From the NCBI GenBank assembly GCA_947650005.1, contig CANSTU010000002.1, positions 1 through 64,000 of the forward strand: 64,000 nucleotides of DNA, in the 5' to 3' direction. Below are positions 7,697-15,634 of this stretch, one piece after another; the stretch's first letter is position 1; the number at the start of each line of letters is the position of its first letter. The position numbers and the translations under genes are program-made. The DNA is from an uncultured Lachnospiraceae bacterium (lineage in GTDB: Bacteria; Bacillota; Clostridia; Lachnospirales; Lachnospiraceae). The notes under the pieces were generated by a model that saw only the letters and a list, made by a program, of their open reading frames with translations, was not told where the DNA came from and did not search any database.

Positions 7697-9523
7697 ATGA
7701 TCATACAACACAATATCTCCGCAATTAACTCGCGGCGAATTATTTCCATGACGGATCAGGCCATGGCAAAGAATTTGGAGAAACTCAGCTCCGGTTATCG
7801 AATCAACCGGGCAGGGGATGATGCGGCTGGCCTTGCCATATCGGAGGAAATGCGCGCACAGATTACGGCACTGAACCAAGGGAAAAGAAATACCCAGGAC
7901 GGTATTTCTTTGGTGCAAACCGTGGAAGGCGCTCTGACGGAAGTCCATTCCATGCTCAATCGGATGAAAGGGATGGCAGTACAAGCGGCAAACGGAACCT
8001 ATACCTCCACCCAGCGCGCCATGCTGAATTCGGAAATGGAGGCGCTGAAGGATGAGATCGGCCGGATCGGTTCCTCCACCACGTTCAGCGGCGTCCCTCT
8101 TTTCACCAATGGAGGGCTCAAAAAGGATATCACTCTGTCCGCCATGTATGGCTGCACGCTGGATCTGACCAATCGAAGCGTAGCAGTAAATTATGCCGCT
8201 CAGGCAGGAGCAAGCGCGGCCAGCGGCGGTTATGATTTGTTGGCTGAAAAAATCGCCACGGAATATGTGCCCAATGCTGTCAGCCAAATTCTCGATACCT
8301 TCAGTACCTTTAAAAACGATATCGGAACGGATAAAATCAATATGGAGCTGCGTATCGAGTACATAGACGGTTCCAACGGAATGGTGGCCTATGCCAAGGC
8401 TCACTTCTATTCCCAAGGCAGGCCCTTTAACATGAGCATCACCGTGGATTCCTCAGATTTTTCGGATGCATCCATCCAGAGCGGCACTCCCGCCGAGGAA
8501 GCTCTGAAATCCACCATTGCCCATGAACTGATGCATTCCGTCATGCAGTACTCCCTAACGGACGGCATGTTCGGCAGGAACGGCCAGGATAAATTTCCGG
8601 AATGGTTCACAGAAGGCACGGCACAGCTGGCCGGGGGCGGATTTACCTCGGGCTGGAATGCCAAGCTGGAGCAGCTGGCTGGCCAGCTGGCTGACGGAAA
8701 CGATAGCTCTCAGGATACCGCCATTGCCAATTATCTGAAATCCTATGATGTGAAAGGTCGTCCCTATGGGCATGGTTATCTCGCTGCTGCGTATATCGGT
8801 TATCTCGCTAACGGCGGAACCGGACCCGTTACCAGTGCAGGCATCGCGAGCGGTATGGATCGCATTTTTGCCGATCTGTTAAATGGTTCTTCACTGAATC
8901 AGGCGTTGAGCACACATACCGGAGGAAAAATAACCAGTTCAGCCTCACTGGAGGCGTTGTTTGATAATCCGAATTCGGATTTGGTCTCGTTTGTAAGACA
9001 GCTTTCCGTCGCATCCAAGGGCGGTGCGGGTTCTGTAATCGCTCCTAGCCTAGCCAGCGGCGGCGGAAGCATCCTCGGCAGTTCTGTCAGCGATGCGGCG
9101 TTCAATGTAGGCAGCTGGACCATCGGGGCTGCCGGACGTATTTCCCTGCTGGTGGGAGGCTATAATAATATCGTGAATGTGGACTTATTCCGCCTTGATG
9201 CCACCGGCCTACGGCTTTCCGATACGAATATCCTCACTCTGGAAGACGCCAACGCGGCTGTAGAAAGCGTCGATACCGCCATCAATCGGGTCAGTGAGAT
9301 GCGCAGCCATTACGGCGCAATCCAGAATCGTCTTGAACACACCCTTGCCTACTTAGGCAACACGGTGGAAAATTTAACCGCCGCAGAATCCCGCATCCGG
9401 GATACGGATATGGCTTTTGCCATCACCGAACATGTCCGCAACCAAATTCTCCTCCAGAGCGGCCAGTCCATGCTTGCCCAGGCCAATCAGGTGCCCGGAA
9501 GCATTCTCAGCCTGCTCAATTGA
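7697..9523 (+). CDS. fliC: flagellinolysin: flagellin with embedded zinc metallopeptidase domain
   Basis: A 608-residue protein whose ends are flagellin: residues 1-125 (MIIQHNISAINSRR, then NRAGDDAAGLAISEEMRAQ) form the N-terminal D0/D1 core and about 505-608 (AAESRIRDTDMA, ending ILSLLN) the C-terminal core. The hypervariable middle holds a gluzincin-type protease: HELMH at 276-280 gives the two zinc histidines and general base E277, and EWFTEGTAQ supplies E306 as the likely third zinc ligand. Flagellinolysins are a known family in which the filament surface carries thousands of protease domains. It is read from a sigma-D promoter beside a pseudaminic acid operon, so the filament is probably glycosylated. 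Substrate specificity cannot be read from sequence. Confidence 0.93.
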   Translation: MIIQHNISAINSRRIISMTDQAMAKNLEKLSSGYRINRAGDDAAGLAISEEMRAQITALNQGKRNTQDGISLVQTVEGALTEVHSMLNRMKGMAVQAANGTYTSTQRAMLNSEMEALKDEIGRIGSSTTFSGVPLFTNGGLKKDITLSAMYGCTLDLTNRSVAVNYAAQAGASAASGGYDLLAEKIATEYVPNAVSQILDTFSTFKNDIGTDKINMELRIEYIDGSNGMVAYAKAHFYSQGRPFNMSITVDSSDFSDASIQSGTPAEEALKSTIAHELMHSVMQYSLTDGMFGRNGQDKFPEWFTEGTAQLAGGGFTSGWNAKLEQLAGQLADGNDSSQDTAIANYLKSYDVKGRPYGHGYLAAAYIGYLANGGTGPVTSAGIASGMDRIFADLLNGSSLNQALSTHTGGKITSSASLEALFDNPNSDLVSFVRQLSVASKGGAGSVIAPSLASGGGSILGSSVSDAAFNVGSWTIGAAGRISLLVGGYNNIVNVDLFRLDATGLRLSDTNILTLEDANAAVESVDTAINRVSEMRSHYGAIQNRLEHTLAYLGNTVENLTAAESRIRDTDMAFAITEHVRNQILLQSGQSMLAQANQVPGSILSLLN

Positions 9524-9537
9524 TCACAAGGATTCAT

Positions 9538-9577
9538 GCTGATTTATCTGCCTGCTAAATCAGGCGGATAAATCAGC
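9538..9577 (+). terminator. strong hairpin after the flagellin gene
   Basis: A 17-base arm (9538-9554, GCTGATTTATCTGCCTG) pairs with 9561-9577 with one G-T mismatch position and a six-base loop. It starts 15 bases after the flagellin stop. No long T-run follows, so it may be an mRNA-stabilising or attenuating hairpin rather than a full terminator. Confidence 0.6.
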
Positions 9578-9601
9578 TATACAAAACTTCGATTTCACGT
9601 T

Positions 9602-9652
9602 AACTCCCGTTTGTACTCTTTAGCGGGCATGAAATTTAAGATTTCATGCTAA
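9602..9652 (-). repeat. degenerate copy of the intergenic hairpin repeat
   Basis: On the minus strand, GCATGAAAT and ATTTCATGC pair around a short loop (9627-9649), followed by CCGCTAAAG and CGGGAG, the same order as in the exopolysaccharide cluster repeat. Here it lies between two plus-strand genes, so it cannot serve as their ribosome site. Confidence 0.5.
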
Positions 9653-9703
9653 CCCTAACCCCTTCATTTGTTCTCTTGCAATCCGAAAGGAATGGATAAT
9701 ACC

Positions 9704-10081
9704 ATGGGAATTTTTCAGGAAGTAAAATGCCCTTCCTGCCACAGGGCTTGGAAAATCCGAACCGGCCACGGCAGGGCGCACGGCATGCTAAACCGTGTGA
9801 TGAAGGTTTTTCCTGCGGGTATGCAGGAAAAAATCAATGAAGACCTGAATGGGGAGTCAGCGCCCCTTTTCGATTTTAATTTCCACATGGCTGCTTGCCG
9901 TCAATGCCGGTCCATCGTAGCCGTTCCGGTTTTGCGTCTTCTCGAGACCGGGCAGTCCTATTCAAGTGGATGTCCCAATTGCGGAAGCCGTGTAGAGCTC
10001 CTGAACGAGAACGCGCTTCCTGCGTGTCCCAATTGTCTGCAAAAGGGATTGACCTTGCAGGATATCGGCCATTGGGATTAA
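9704..10081 (+). CDS. small zinc-ribbon protein of unknown function
   Basis: A 125-residue soluble protein (from ATG 9704; ATG 9692 is also possible). It carries four CXXC pairs: CPSC near the N-terminus, CRQC in the middle, then CPNCG and CPNC, enough for two structural zinc sites. The N-terminal part has a His/Arg-rich segment (TGHGRAHG). I do not recognise a named family. It follows the flagellin gene by about 180 bases on the same strand, and may be read through from it, but nothing else ties it to motility. Confidence 0.65.
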   Translation: MGIFQEVKCPSCHRAWKIRTGHGRAHGMLNRVMKVFPAGMQEKINEDLNGESAPLFDFNFHMAACRQCRSIVAVPVLRLLETGQSYSSGCPNCGSRVELLNENALPACPNCLQKGLTLQDIGHWD

Positions 10082-10113
10082 AAAGGGTAATTATTGCCTC
10101 ACTGAAAACCTGG

Positions 10114-10320
10114 ATGTCCGGCCTTCAGCTGGAGGCCAGACAGTTCGAGGCGGGCAATACCCCAAGCGATGCAGAGGGTGGAGAAGCCTATTCCTTTGAA
10201 ATGGCCGGCGGAAAATACACCGGGTTTCATTATATAAAATCCGGCCCATGTTACCTGTACATAGAAGAAAACTGGTATGAGGTGACCAATGCTTCCGATC
10301 CGCCGTTAGTTATTGACTAA
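10114..10320 (+). CDS. small hypothetical protein downstream of the zinc-ribbon gene
   Basis: At least 68 residues from ATG 10114 to TAA 10320. The frame is open further upstream but overlaps the zinc-ribbon gene out of frame, where it reads like a shadow. A non-ATG start (ATT near 10090) behind AAAAAGGG would fit the spacing better than ATG 10114, which has no clear ribosome site. The product is acidic with aromatic-rich segments (FHYIKSGPCYLYIEENWYEV), as in a small beta-rich domain. Unrecognised. Confidence 0.5.
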   Translation: MSGLQLEARQFEAGNTPSDAEGGEAYSFEMAGGKYTGFHYIKSGPCYLYIEENWYEVTNASDPPLVID

Positions 10321-10328
10321 TAAAGAAG

Positions 10329-11015
10329 TTACTTCGCCATAAAGAAAAAAAGGGTGGCAATTCCTGCCAGGAACGCTGCATAAAGCCCTCCCACCAAAAT
10401 CGAACTTTTCTTTCCCATTTTCCACTTCATCACCGCCAGATACATGGCATCCAGTACATCCAGAAGAAATATAAACTGCAAGATCCCATGAAGCACAGCT
10501 ATCTTCCCCTGTTCGGGTATTTTTTCTCCATCCCGGATGAATCTCCCCTGCGCCTTGCCCAGACGGATCACCTGAATTCCGTAAAAGGAACCTGGCAGCA
10601 TGAGCAGCCAGGTGATTGCCACCCAGAAAAAAACCACAGGCAGAAGCAGCGGAAATATGAAGAGAATCGTCCCCCTACTTCCGATCAGAGCTACCACTCC
10701 AATCAGGCTCAATACAAGAAAATTCAGGATAAAGAAACATACCAGTCCATATTTCAGGATCAACATGGCATTGACGCAGTATATGTCGTCTCCCAAGCTG
10801 TATTGACGGAAGGAAATCAGGATATTGGCCACTCCCAGAACGAGCACTGCGATCCAATATAGAACAGCCAGCAGCCCATACAGAAGAAGAACTGGTTTAT
10901 AGCTGATCCATTCCCGAATCCCCACCGCAGCTGCAACAAACACAACGTTTAGTGGTATACCCATAGTCAAAAGACAGTCATAAAATATGGGTATATAATA
11001 AGTTCTTTTCTTCAT
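10329..11015 (-). CDS. six-span hypothetical membrane protein
   Basis: A 228-residue protein starting at ATG 11015 (MKKRTYYIPIFYD) behind GAAAGG. Its upstream in-frame extension to 11078 is repeat-derived sequence and was not used. About six hydrophobic segments are visible; short charged loops carry SFRQYSLGDD and RLGKAQGRF. No catalytic motif is seen and I do not recognise the family. It is the last gene of the leftward exopolysaccharide cluster, about 130 bases after a glycosyltransferase, and is convergent with the flagellin group, its stop lying 8 bases from theirs. Confidence 0.7.
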   Translation of the reverse strand: MKKRTYYIPIFYDCLLTMGIPLNVVFVAAAVGIREWISYKPVLLLYGLLAVLYWIAVLVLGVANILISFRQYSLGDDIYCVNAMLILKYGLVCFFILNFLVLSLIGVVALIGSRGTILFIFPLLLPVVFFWVAITWLLMLPGSFYGIQVIRLGKAQGRFIRDGEKIPEQGKIAVLHGILQFIFLLDVLDAMYLAVMKWKMGKKSSILVGGLYAAFLAGIATLFFFMAK

Positions 11016-11034
11016 GGCAACCTTTCTTCCCGCT

Positions 11035-11090
11035 TCAGCAGGCGTAAATTCACGGTTGAAAAATGGCTGCAAAGACATTTCTCAATCTAA
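11035..11090 (-). repeat. 56-bp dispersed repeat, copy 1
   Basis: This 56-base sequence recurs at 39024-39079 with about four differences. It contains GGTTGAAAAATG and an imperfect complement CATTTCTCAATC, then TAAATTTACG and a CAGCAGGC/GCCTGCTG element. It lies just upstream of the membrane protein start. Confidence 0.85.
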
Positions 11091-11146
11091 CCTCCATGCA
11101 GTGTTATGCAGCCCTTATCAATCAGATTCAGTTGTAGGAGCGCTCT

Positions 11147-12145
11147 TCACCCGGCCTCACGCAGCCGCATCAGCACTCCATGTACCCGCCTCACGCTCCT
11201 GGGCGCCAGAGTGAGCAGCATCAAATCCATTTTTTGCTTCACCGTCAAATAGGGATTTACCGTCATATCCGCCAGGTGCCTACGGCACCAGCGTTTCACG
11301 CCCACATAGAACGCATCCGAATTCACCATCCGGATGACCGGAATATGGAGCAGGTAGTCCAAGCGCTGGTACAGGCCGAAGCGTATCGCCTCCTTTTCAA
11401 GGGATGGAAAGCGCCGGCGCACCACTTCCCCCACATAGTCCGCATTCCGTACAATGTCCTCAAACACTCGGGAAAAATCATCTCTATCCTTCCTCCTAGT
11501 ATTACTCCCAATTCGGTAATAGACGTGGTACATCTGTTCCGGCAAGATACAGATACGCTCCGTTACCTCCAGGAGCTGAACCAGAAGACAAAAATCCTCA
11601 TTCAATTCCCCCTCCGGAAATCTTTTGTCGCCAAGAAGCGCGACCGGGATCAGTTTGGTGCAGAAGGAACAGTCTCCCTTATGGAGGAGAAGGCTACGCA
11701 GAAACGCTTCACTGCCCTGCACCACCCTCTGTTCGGGAGGGATACATACATCCGGACGACGGCTGCCGTCCTCATTCAGCTCATCCCTGGAAATCTGAAC
11801 GATCTGGCAGTCTCCTTCCCTCATCTGCGCATACATCCGCTCATACATCTGTGGGTCAATGAAATCATCGCTGTCCACAAAGCCCAGGTACGCCCCCCGC
11901 GCTTCCCGGATTCCCAGGTTGCGTGCCGAGGAGGAACCGCCGTTTTCCTTGTGGAAAACCCGAATCCGCCCATCTTTCCTGGCAAGTTCATCGCACAGCC
12001 GTCCTGTCCCGTCCGTGGAACCGTCATCCACCAGGAGGATTTCCAACTGCCTGTAGGTCTGGGTGCATACCGAATGGACGCACCGCTCCAGGCAGTCTAT
12101 GATGTTATAAACCGGTATGATCACCGAAATCAACTCTTCCGTCAT
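11147..12145 (-). CDS. family 2 glycosyltransferase
   Basis: A 332-residue GT-A enzyme. MTEELISVIIPVYN starts the fold; LLVDDGSTDGTG and YLGFVDSDDFI supply the nucleotide- and metal-binding Asp residues. ATG 12145 is chosen over the longer frame because AAAGGAG is seven bases away and it overlaps the previous stop as ATGA. The C-terminal region is basic and helical, without membrane spans. It is one of a run of coupled transferases in the exopolysaccharide cluster and probably adds one sugar of the repeat unit or a side branch. Confidence 0.9.
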   Translation of the reverse strand: MTEELISVIIPVYNIIDCLERCVHSVCTQTYRQLEILLVDDGSTDGTGRLCDELARKDGRIRVFHKENGGSSSARNLGIREARGAYLGFVDSDDFIDPQMYERMYAQMREGDCQIVQISRDELNEDGSRRPDVCIPPEQRVVQGSEAFLRSLLLHKGDCSFCTKLIPVALLGDKRFPEGELNEDFCLLVQLLEVTERICILPEQMYHVYYRIGSNTRRKDRDDFSRVFEDIVRNADYVGEVVRRRFPSLEKEAIRFGLYQRLDYLLHIPVIRMVNSDAFYVGVKRWCRRHLADMTVNPYLTVKQKMDLMLLTLAPRSVRRVHGVLMRLREAG

Positions 12146-13392
12146 CCCCATCTCCTTTCCGGCCAGATAACCGGCGCCGGAGAAAATGGCCCTTCCTTTG
12201 GCCCGCCGATCGTTCCCTGTTCCCATCTTCGATGGAAATCCAGACAACGTGTCACAGCAATTTCCGCATTCCATTCCCTGAGAATTGTCTCGTAGGCCCT
12301 CTGCCCCATCCGTCTGCGTTCTTCCTCATGCTCCATCAGATAATATACCGCGTCCCGGAATTCTTCATAGCGGCCGCGATGGTACATCATACCGTTCTCC
12401 CCCTGTCGGATCAAGGTGGGCACAGCCCCTGCCTGCGCGCTTCCCACCACCGCACAACCGCTGTTCATAGCTTCGTTCACCACTGCTCCCCAGCCCTCCA
12501 GATGGTTGCTGGTAAACAGATAAATATGGCTTTGTTCCATGTATTCTCGCACCGTTTCGGGCGGCTGGAAACCATACATGTCCACCACGCTTTCCAAACT
12601 CTCCCGGGCGATTCCACCGCGCAGCTCCTCTTCCATTTCTCCGTTCCCGATCAGGCTGATATGGAAATCATATCCTCGCCGACGCAGATCTGCCGCCAAC
12701 CGTATCACATACTCCGGATGCTTCAACGGCATCAACCGCCCGGCCCACAGAAGCCGTACCGGACCGTCCTGCGCCTTCAACGCCAGAGGGCTGCCCGGCA
12801 GCATCGCACCGGATGTCGGGCTGCTGCCCTCCCTTTGTCCGGCTCCCTTCGCATTCCCGGCGCCATCCGCCGCCATTCCCCCCTGCGTATAGACCCGAGT
12901 CTGCGGAAAATAGCCGAAACGGAATTTTTTCCCCGGATATGCTCCGATCAGGGCAAAGTCGGAAGCCACATAGGCGCCTGCACACAGCAAATAAACCGGT
13001 TTTTTGCGGTAGCGGATATGCTCCTTCCATTTGGCTGCAAGCCCTCTTGGCGAAACGGCCTTCCACTGTCCCTCCCGGTAAATCCGTTCGCTGATCCGTA
13101 TGGCCGGCCGGCCGCTGTCCAACCGTTCGACTATCAACGATGCATCTTCCATCCATCCGGCCAGAAGAAGATCGCAATCTCTGATCAGGCTCCGACAAAC
13201 CTCTTCCTCTTCATAGAACAGCCTCACATAGGGATAAGCCTTCACGTCCACCGCCCAGCCCATCCGGATCCGCTCTTCCTCCATAGGCTCAGTCTGAATG
13301 AAAACAAAATCCGCCCCCAGCTTCCCATAAAAGGCTTCGCAGAAAGGGATCTGATGATGGTTGATATAATTAGAAATGAATGTCACCTTCAC
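12142..13392 (-). CDS. family 4 glycosyltransferase (GT-B)
   Basis: A 416-residue GT-B transferase. The C-terminal Rossmann half has GPVRLLWAGRLMPLKHPE, LIGNGEMEEEL, and YLFTSNHLEGWGAVVNEAM, which contains the EX7E-type donor site. The start is GTG 13392, which overlaps the upstream stop as GTGA and lies behind GGAGGCAGTC. A Gly/Ala/Ser-rich insert (about residues 175-205) separates the two halves and looks like recent low-complexity expansion. Donor sugar unknown. Confidence 0.88.
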   Translation of the reverse strand: MKVTFISNYINHHQIPFCEAFYGKLGADFVFIQTEPMEEERIRMGWAVDVKAYPYVRLFYEEEEVCRSLIRDCDLLLAGWMEDASLIVERLDSGRPAIRISERIYREGQWKAVSPRGLAAKWKEHIRYRKKPVYLLCAGAYVASDFALIGAYPGKKFRFGYFPQTRVYTQGGMAADGAGNAKGAGQREGSSPTSGAMLPGSPLALKAQDGPVRLLWAGRLMPLKHPEYVIRLAADLRRRGYDFHISLIGNGEMEEELRGGIARESLESVVDMYGFQPPETVREYMEQSHIYLFTSNHLEGWGAVVNEAMNSGCAVVGSAQAGAVPTLIRQGENGMMYHRGRYEEFRDAVYYLMEHEEERRRMGQRAYETILREWNAEIAVTRCLDFHRRWEQGTIGGPKEGPFSPAPVIWPERRWG

Positions 13393-14732
13393 AGACTGCC
13401 TCCGTCCCGGCACGTGTCCGAGGCTCCTCTAAGGATTTCCCGGTATATTTCCATCAGCCGGGCATAATTTACGTCGCCATCATGATTGAGTCTAGCCCGC
13501 TTTCTTGCTCCTTCCGACAACCGCTGCGCCAGACCGTCCTGCCGGAAAATTTCCAGGATCCGTTCCGCCAATTTCTTCTCATTCCCCTTTTCAAAGAAAA
13601 GTATGCTCTTTCCCTCCTCCGCCAGATCCGGGATACCTCCCACACGAGAGGCCACACAAGGCACGCCCAAAAGCATGGCTTCCCCCAGACAATTGGGAGA
13701 ATTCTCAAGAGAAGAGGGACAGACGAATACGTGACTGCGCAGATAGGCCTCCTTCATTCCCTCTCCATCCAGCTTTCCCAGGATCTCCACACAGTCTTCC
13801 AATCCATACTGACGGATGCACTCCCTCAAATACTTTCCATAACCGGATATTTTCAATTTTTCTTTCCATGTTCTGTATGCAGTGACGCTGATTCCTGCCA
13901 CCCGGATTCTGGCATCCGGAAACTCCCTCCGGATATCCGCCATGGCCCACAACAGATAGTGAAGCCCCTTCAGCGGATAATCCCCCTGGCTTATGAAGAT
14001 TTCATGGCTTTGACATCTCTCCCGTTCCCATTTCCCCTCATAAAAACAGGGACGCATGGTTTCGTTCATCTTATGATAAATAAGGCCCGGATTACAGGCC
14101 AGCGATTCACTCCTGTCGAAACCGGTCCGGCCCGTCACATGGCCGCATCCCTTCAGGACTTCCCGCTCCCGCTCTCCCCGGATCCGGAATTTCTCCTGCT
14201 GCTGCCGCAAACTGTCCCTTCTTAATACATCCCGCAGGGTACAACGCTTCCAGGCCCTGTCGGGCAGGTCGGCCCGATAGCTCTTCGCACATTCCCCGAT
14301 CATCCCCTGCAGTCCCACCAGCGTCCGCTTGGGCCTGCCAAAGGAACGAACCATCGCCAGGGCATGGGGAAATTCCGTGCCAAAGATATGCACCAAATCA
14401 GGGGAAAATTCTGCAAGAATCTCTGCAAAACGGCTCTCCAGACCTTCGTCATAGTTCTCCGGCATCCTCATATTTTCGTCAAAACCGAACAGAGAGACTT
14501 TTTTTTCTCCGGCATTTTCTCCTCCGGCCATGGTCCGCAGAAAAACCTCCCCCGCAAACGTTGCAAGTTCCCCTTCAGCGGGAAAACAGATGCCCAGTTT
14601 TATTTCCGATTTCTTTTCCCCAAGGAAACGTTCCAACACTCCGGTGATCCAGCCCTCCCGCACGCTGTATTCATACCCCAGCGCTTTCGCCGCCGCCGGC
14701 GGAATGATGTTGCATAACCACAGGATTCTCAT
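13389..14732 (-). CDS. family 4 glycosyltransferase (GT-B)
   Basis: A 447-residue GT-B enzyme. MRILWLCNIIPP begins the acceptor domain; DLVHIFGTEFPHALA follows; the donor half has FISQGDYPLKGLHYLL, VEILGKLDGEGM and FVCPSSLENSPNCLGEAMLLGVP, with the two conserved glutamates. The ATG overlaps the previous stop (ATGA). It belongs to the coupled glycosyltransferase run of the exopolysaccharide cluster. Donor unknown. Confidence 0.9.
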   Translation of the reverse strand: MRILWLCNIIPPAAAKALGYEYSVREGWITGVLERFLGEKKSEIKLGICFPAEGELATFAGEVFLRTMAGGENAGEKKVSLFGFDENMRMPENYDEGLESRFAEILAEFSPDLVHIFGTEFPHALAMVRSFGRPKRTLVGLQGMIGECAKSYRADLPDRAWKRCTLRDVLRRDSLRQQQEKFRIRGEREREVLKGCGHVTGRTGFDRSESLACNPGLIYHKMNETMRPCFYEGKWERERCQSHEIFISQGDYPLKGLHYLLWAMADIRREFPDARIRVAGISVTAYRTWKEKLKISGYGKYLRECIRQYGLEDCVEILGKLDGEGMKEAYLRSHVFVCPSSLENSPNCLGEAMLLGVPCVASRVGGIPDLAEEGKSILFFEKGNEKKLAERILEIFRQDGLAQRLSEGARKRARLNHDGDVNYARLMEIYREILRGASDTCRDGGSL

Positions 14733-15634
14733 GTTCCGTTCCCTCCTTTACGGGACAACAGCCCATATATACCGGATTTTAATGTGTTGTATCCTTTAGA
14801 CAGCTTCGGGTCCTCGGCGATCTTCGTCCGCAGGGGAGCAAGGGTGGCCAACATAACCAAGCGAAAGAGGGCGCTTTTCGTCCGTCCCATATAGTATCGG
14901 GTGATTACCCGGTGCTCCAGTCCGGAACGTTTCCGGTTTTCTTTGGTTTCAGAGAAACCGCCTCCCTCATACCGGGAAATCGTCAGTCCTAGATAGACGG
15001 CTTCGGCCTTTTCTTCATAAATACACCACAAAAAATGTTCATAGTCCGCGCGCACTCTATAGTCCGTATCGTACCCCCTTTTGACAAGCAAACCGGCTTC
15101 GTAAAAGCACACCTGGTGGCAGGGCACGTTGCGATAACAGGCGAAATCGTCCAATCGGGGGGCGGAATGTACATAGACCGACTGCAGCGTATTAAACTGG
15201 TCGCCATAGTAGATCCGCGGCCTCCCTCCGGCCTTTTTCTTTCCCTCTCCTTCCTTTCCCTCCCGCTTCCGAATGGCTCCTGCCACCCGTTCCAGCACTC
15301 TGCTGTCATACAATTCGTCGCCGCAGTTTAAGAACAATACATAGACGCCCTGTATCAGGGGGAGCGCCTGGTTCATCCCGTCATAGATCCCCCTGTCCTC
15401 TTTCTGCAGGATACGGATCCGGCCATCATTTCCGACGGTTCCGTCCATTCTCGGCAAAGCTACGTCCCACGTTCCATCCGAAAGAGAACAAAGGGAACCG
15501 TCGGTGGAGCCTCCGTCCTTGATAATTACCTCATAGTCCTCCCAGGTCTGATCCAGTACGCTGCTCAGCGTGGAGGCAAGCTTCTTGCCGGGATTGAGTG
15601 CTGTAATAATAATACTAAAAAACGAACGAGCCAT
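14729..15634 (-). CDS. family 2 glycosyltransferase
   Basis: A 301-residue GT-A transferase: FFSIIITALNPG, VIIKDGGSTDG and VLFLNCGDELYD follow the WcaA-like pattern in which the DXD Asp is replaced by a Cys-Gly-Asp context. A Lys/Glu/Gly-rich insert sits near residue 140 (KREGKEGEGKKKAGG). The start overlaps the end of the EpsG-like gene by 20 bases. Role: addition of one sugar of the exopolysaccharide repeat unit, inferred from position. Confidence 0.87.
   Translation of the reverse strand: MARSFFSIIITALNPGKKLASTLSSVLDQTWEDYEVIIKDGGSTDGSLCSLSDGTWDVALPRMDGTVGNDGRIRILQKEDRGIYDGMNQALPLIQGVYVLFLNCGDELYDSRVLERVAGAIRKREGKEGEGKKKAGGRPRIYYGDQFNTLQSVYVHSAPRLDDFACYRNVPCHQVCFYEAGLLVKRGYDTDYRVRADYEHFLWCIYEEKAEAVYLGLTISRYEGGGFSETKENRKRSGLEHRVITRYYMGRTKSALFRLVMLATLAPLRTKIAEDPKLSKGYNTLKSGIYGLLSRKGGNGT

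Noticed and set aside
7634..8416. 260-residue minus frame antisense to flagellin
   Set aside because: Shadow of the flagellin N-terminal domain.
9895..10113. N-terminal part of the frame ending at 10320
   Set aside because: It overlaps the zinc-ribbon gene out of frame and reads like shadow sequence; only the part after 10081 is plausible.
12232..13467. 411-residue plus-strand frame antisense to a GT4 gene
   Set aside because: Composition is that of a shadow frame, no ribosome site, and it covers clear glycosyltransferase motifs on the minus strand.
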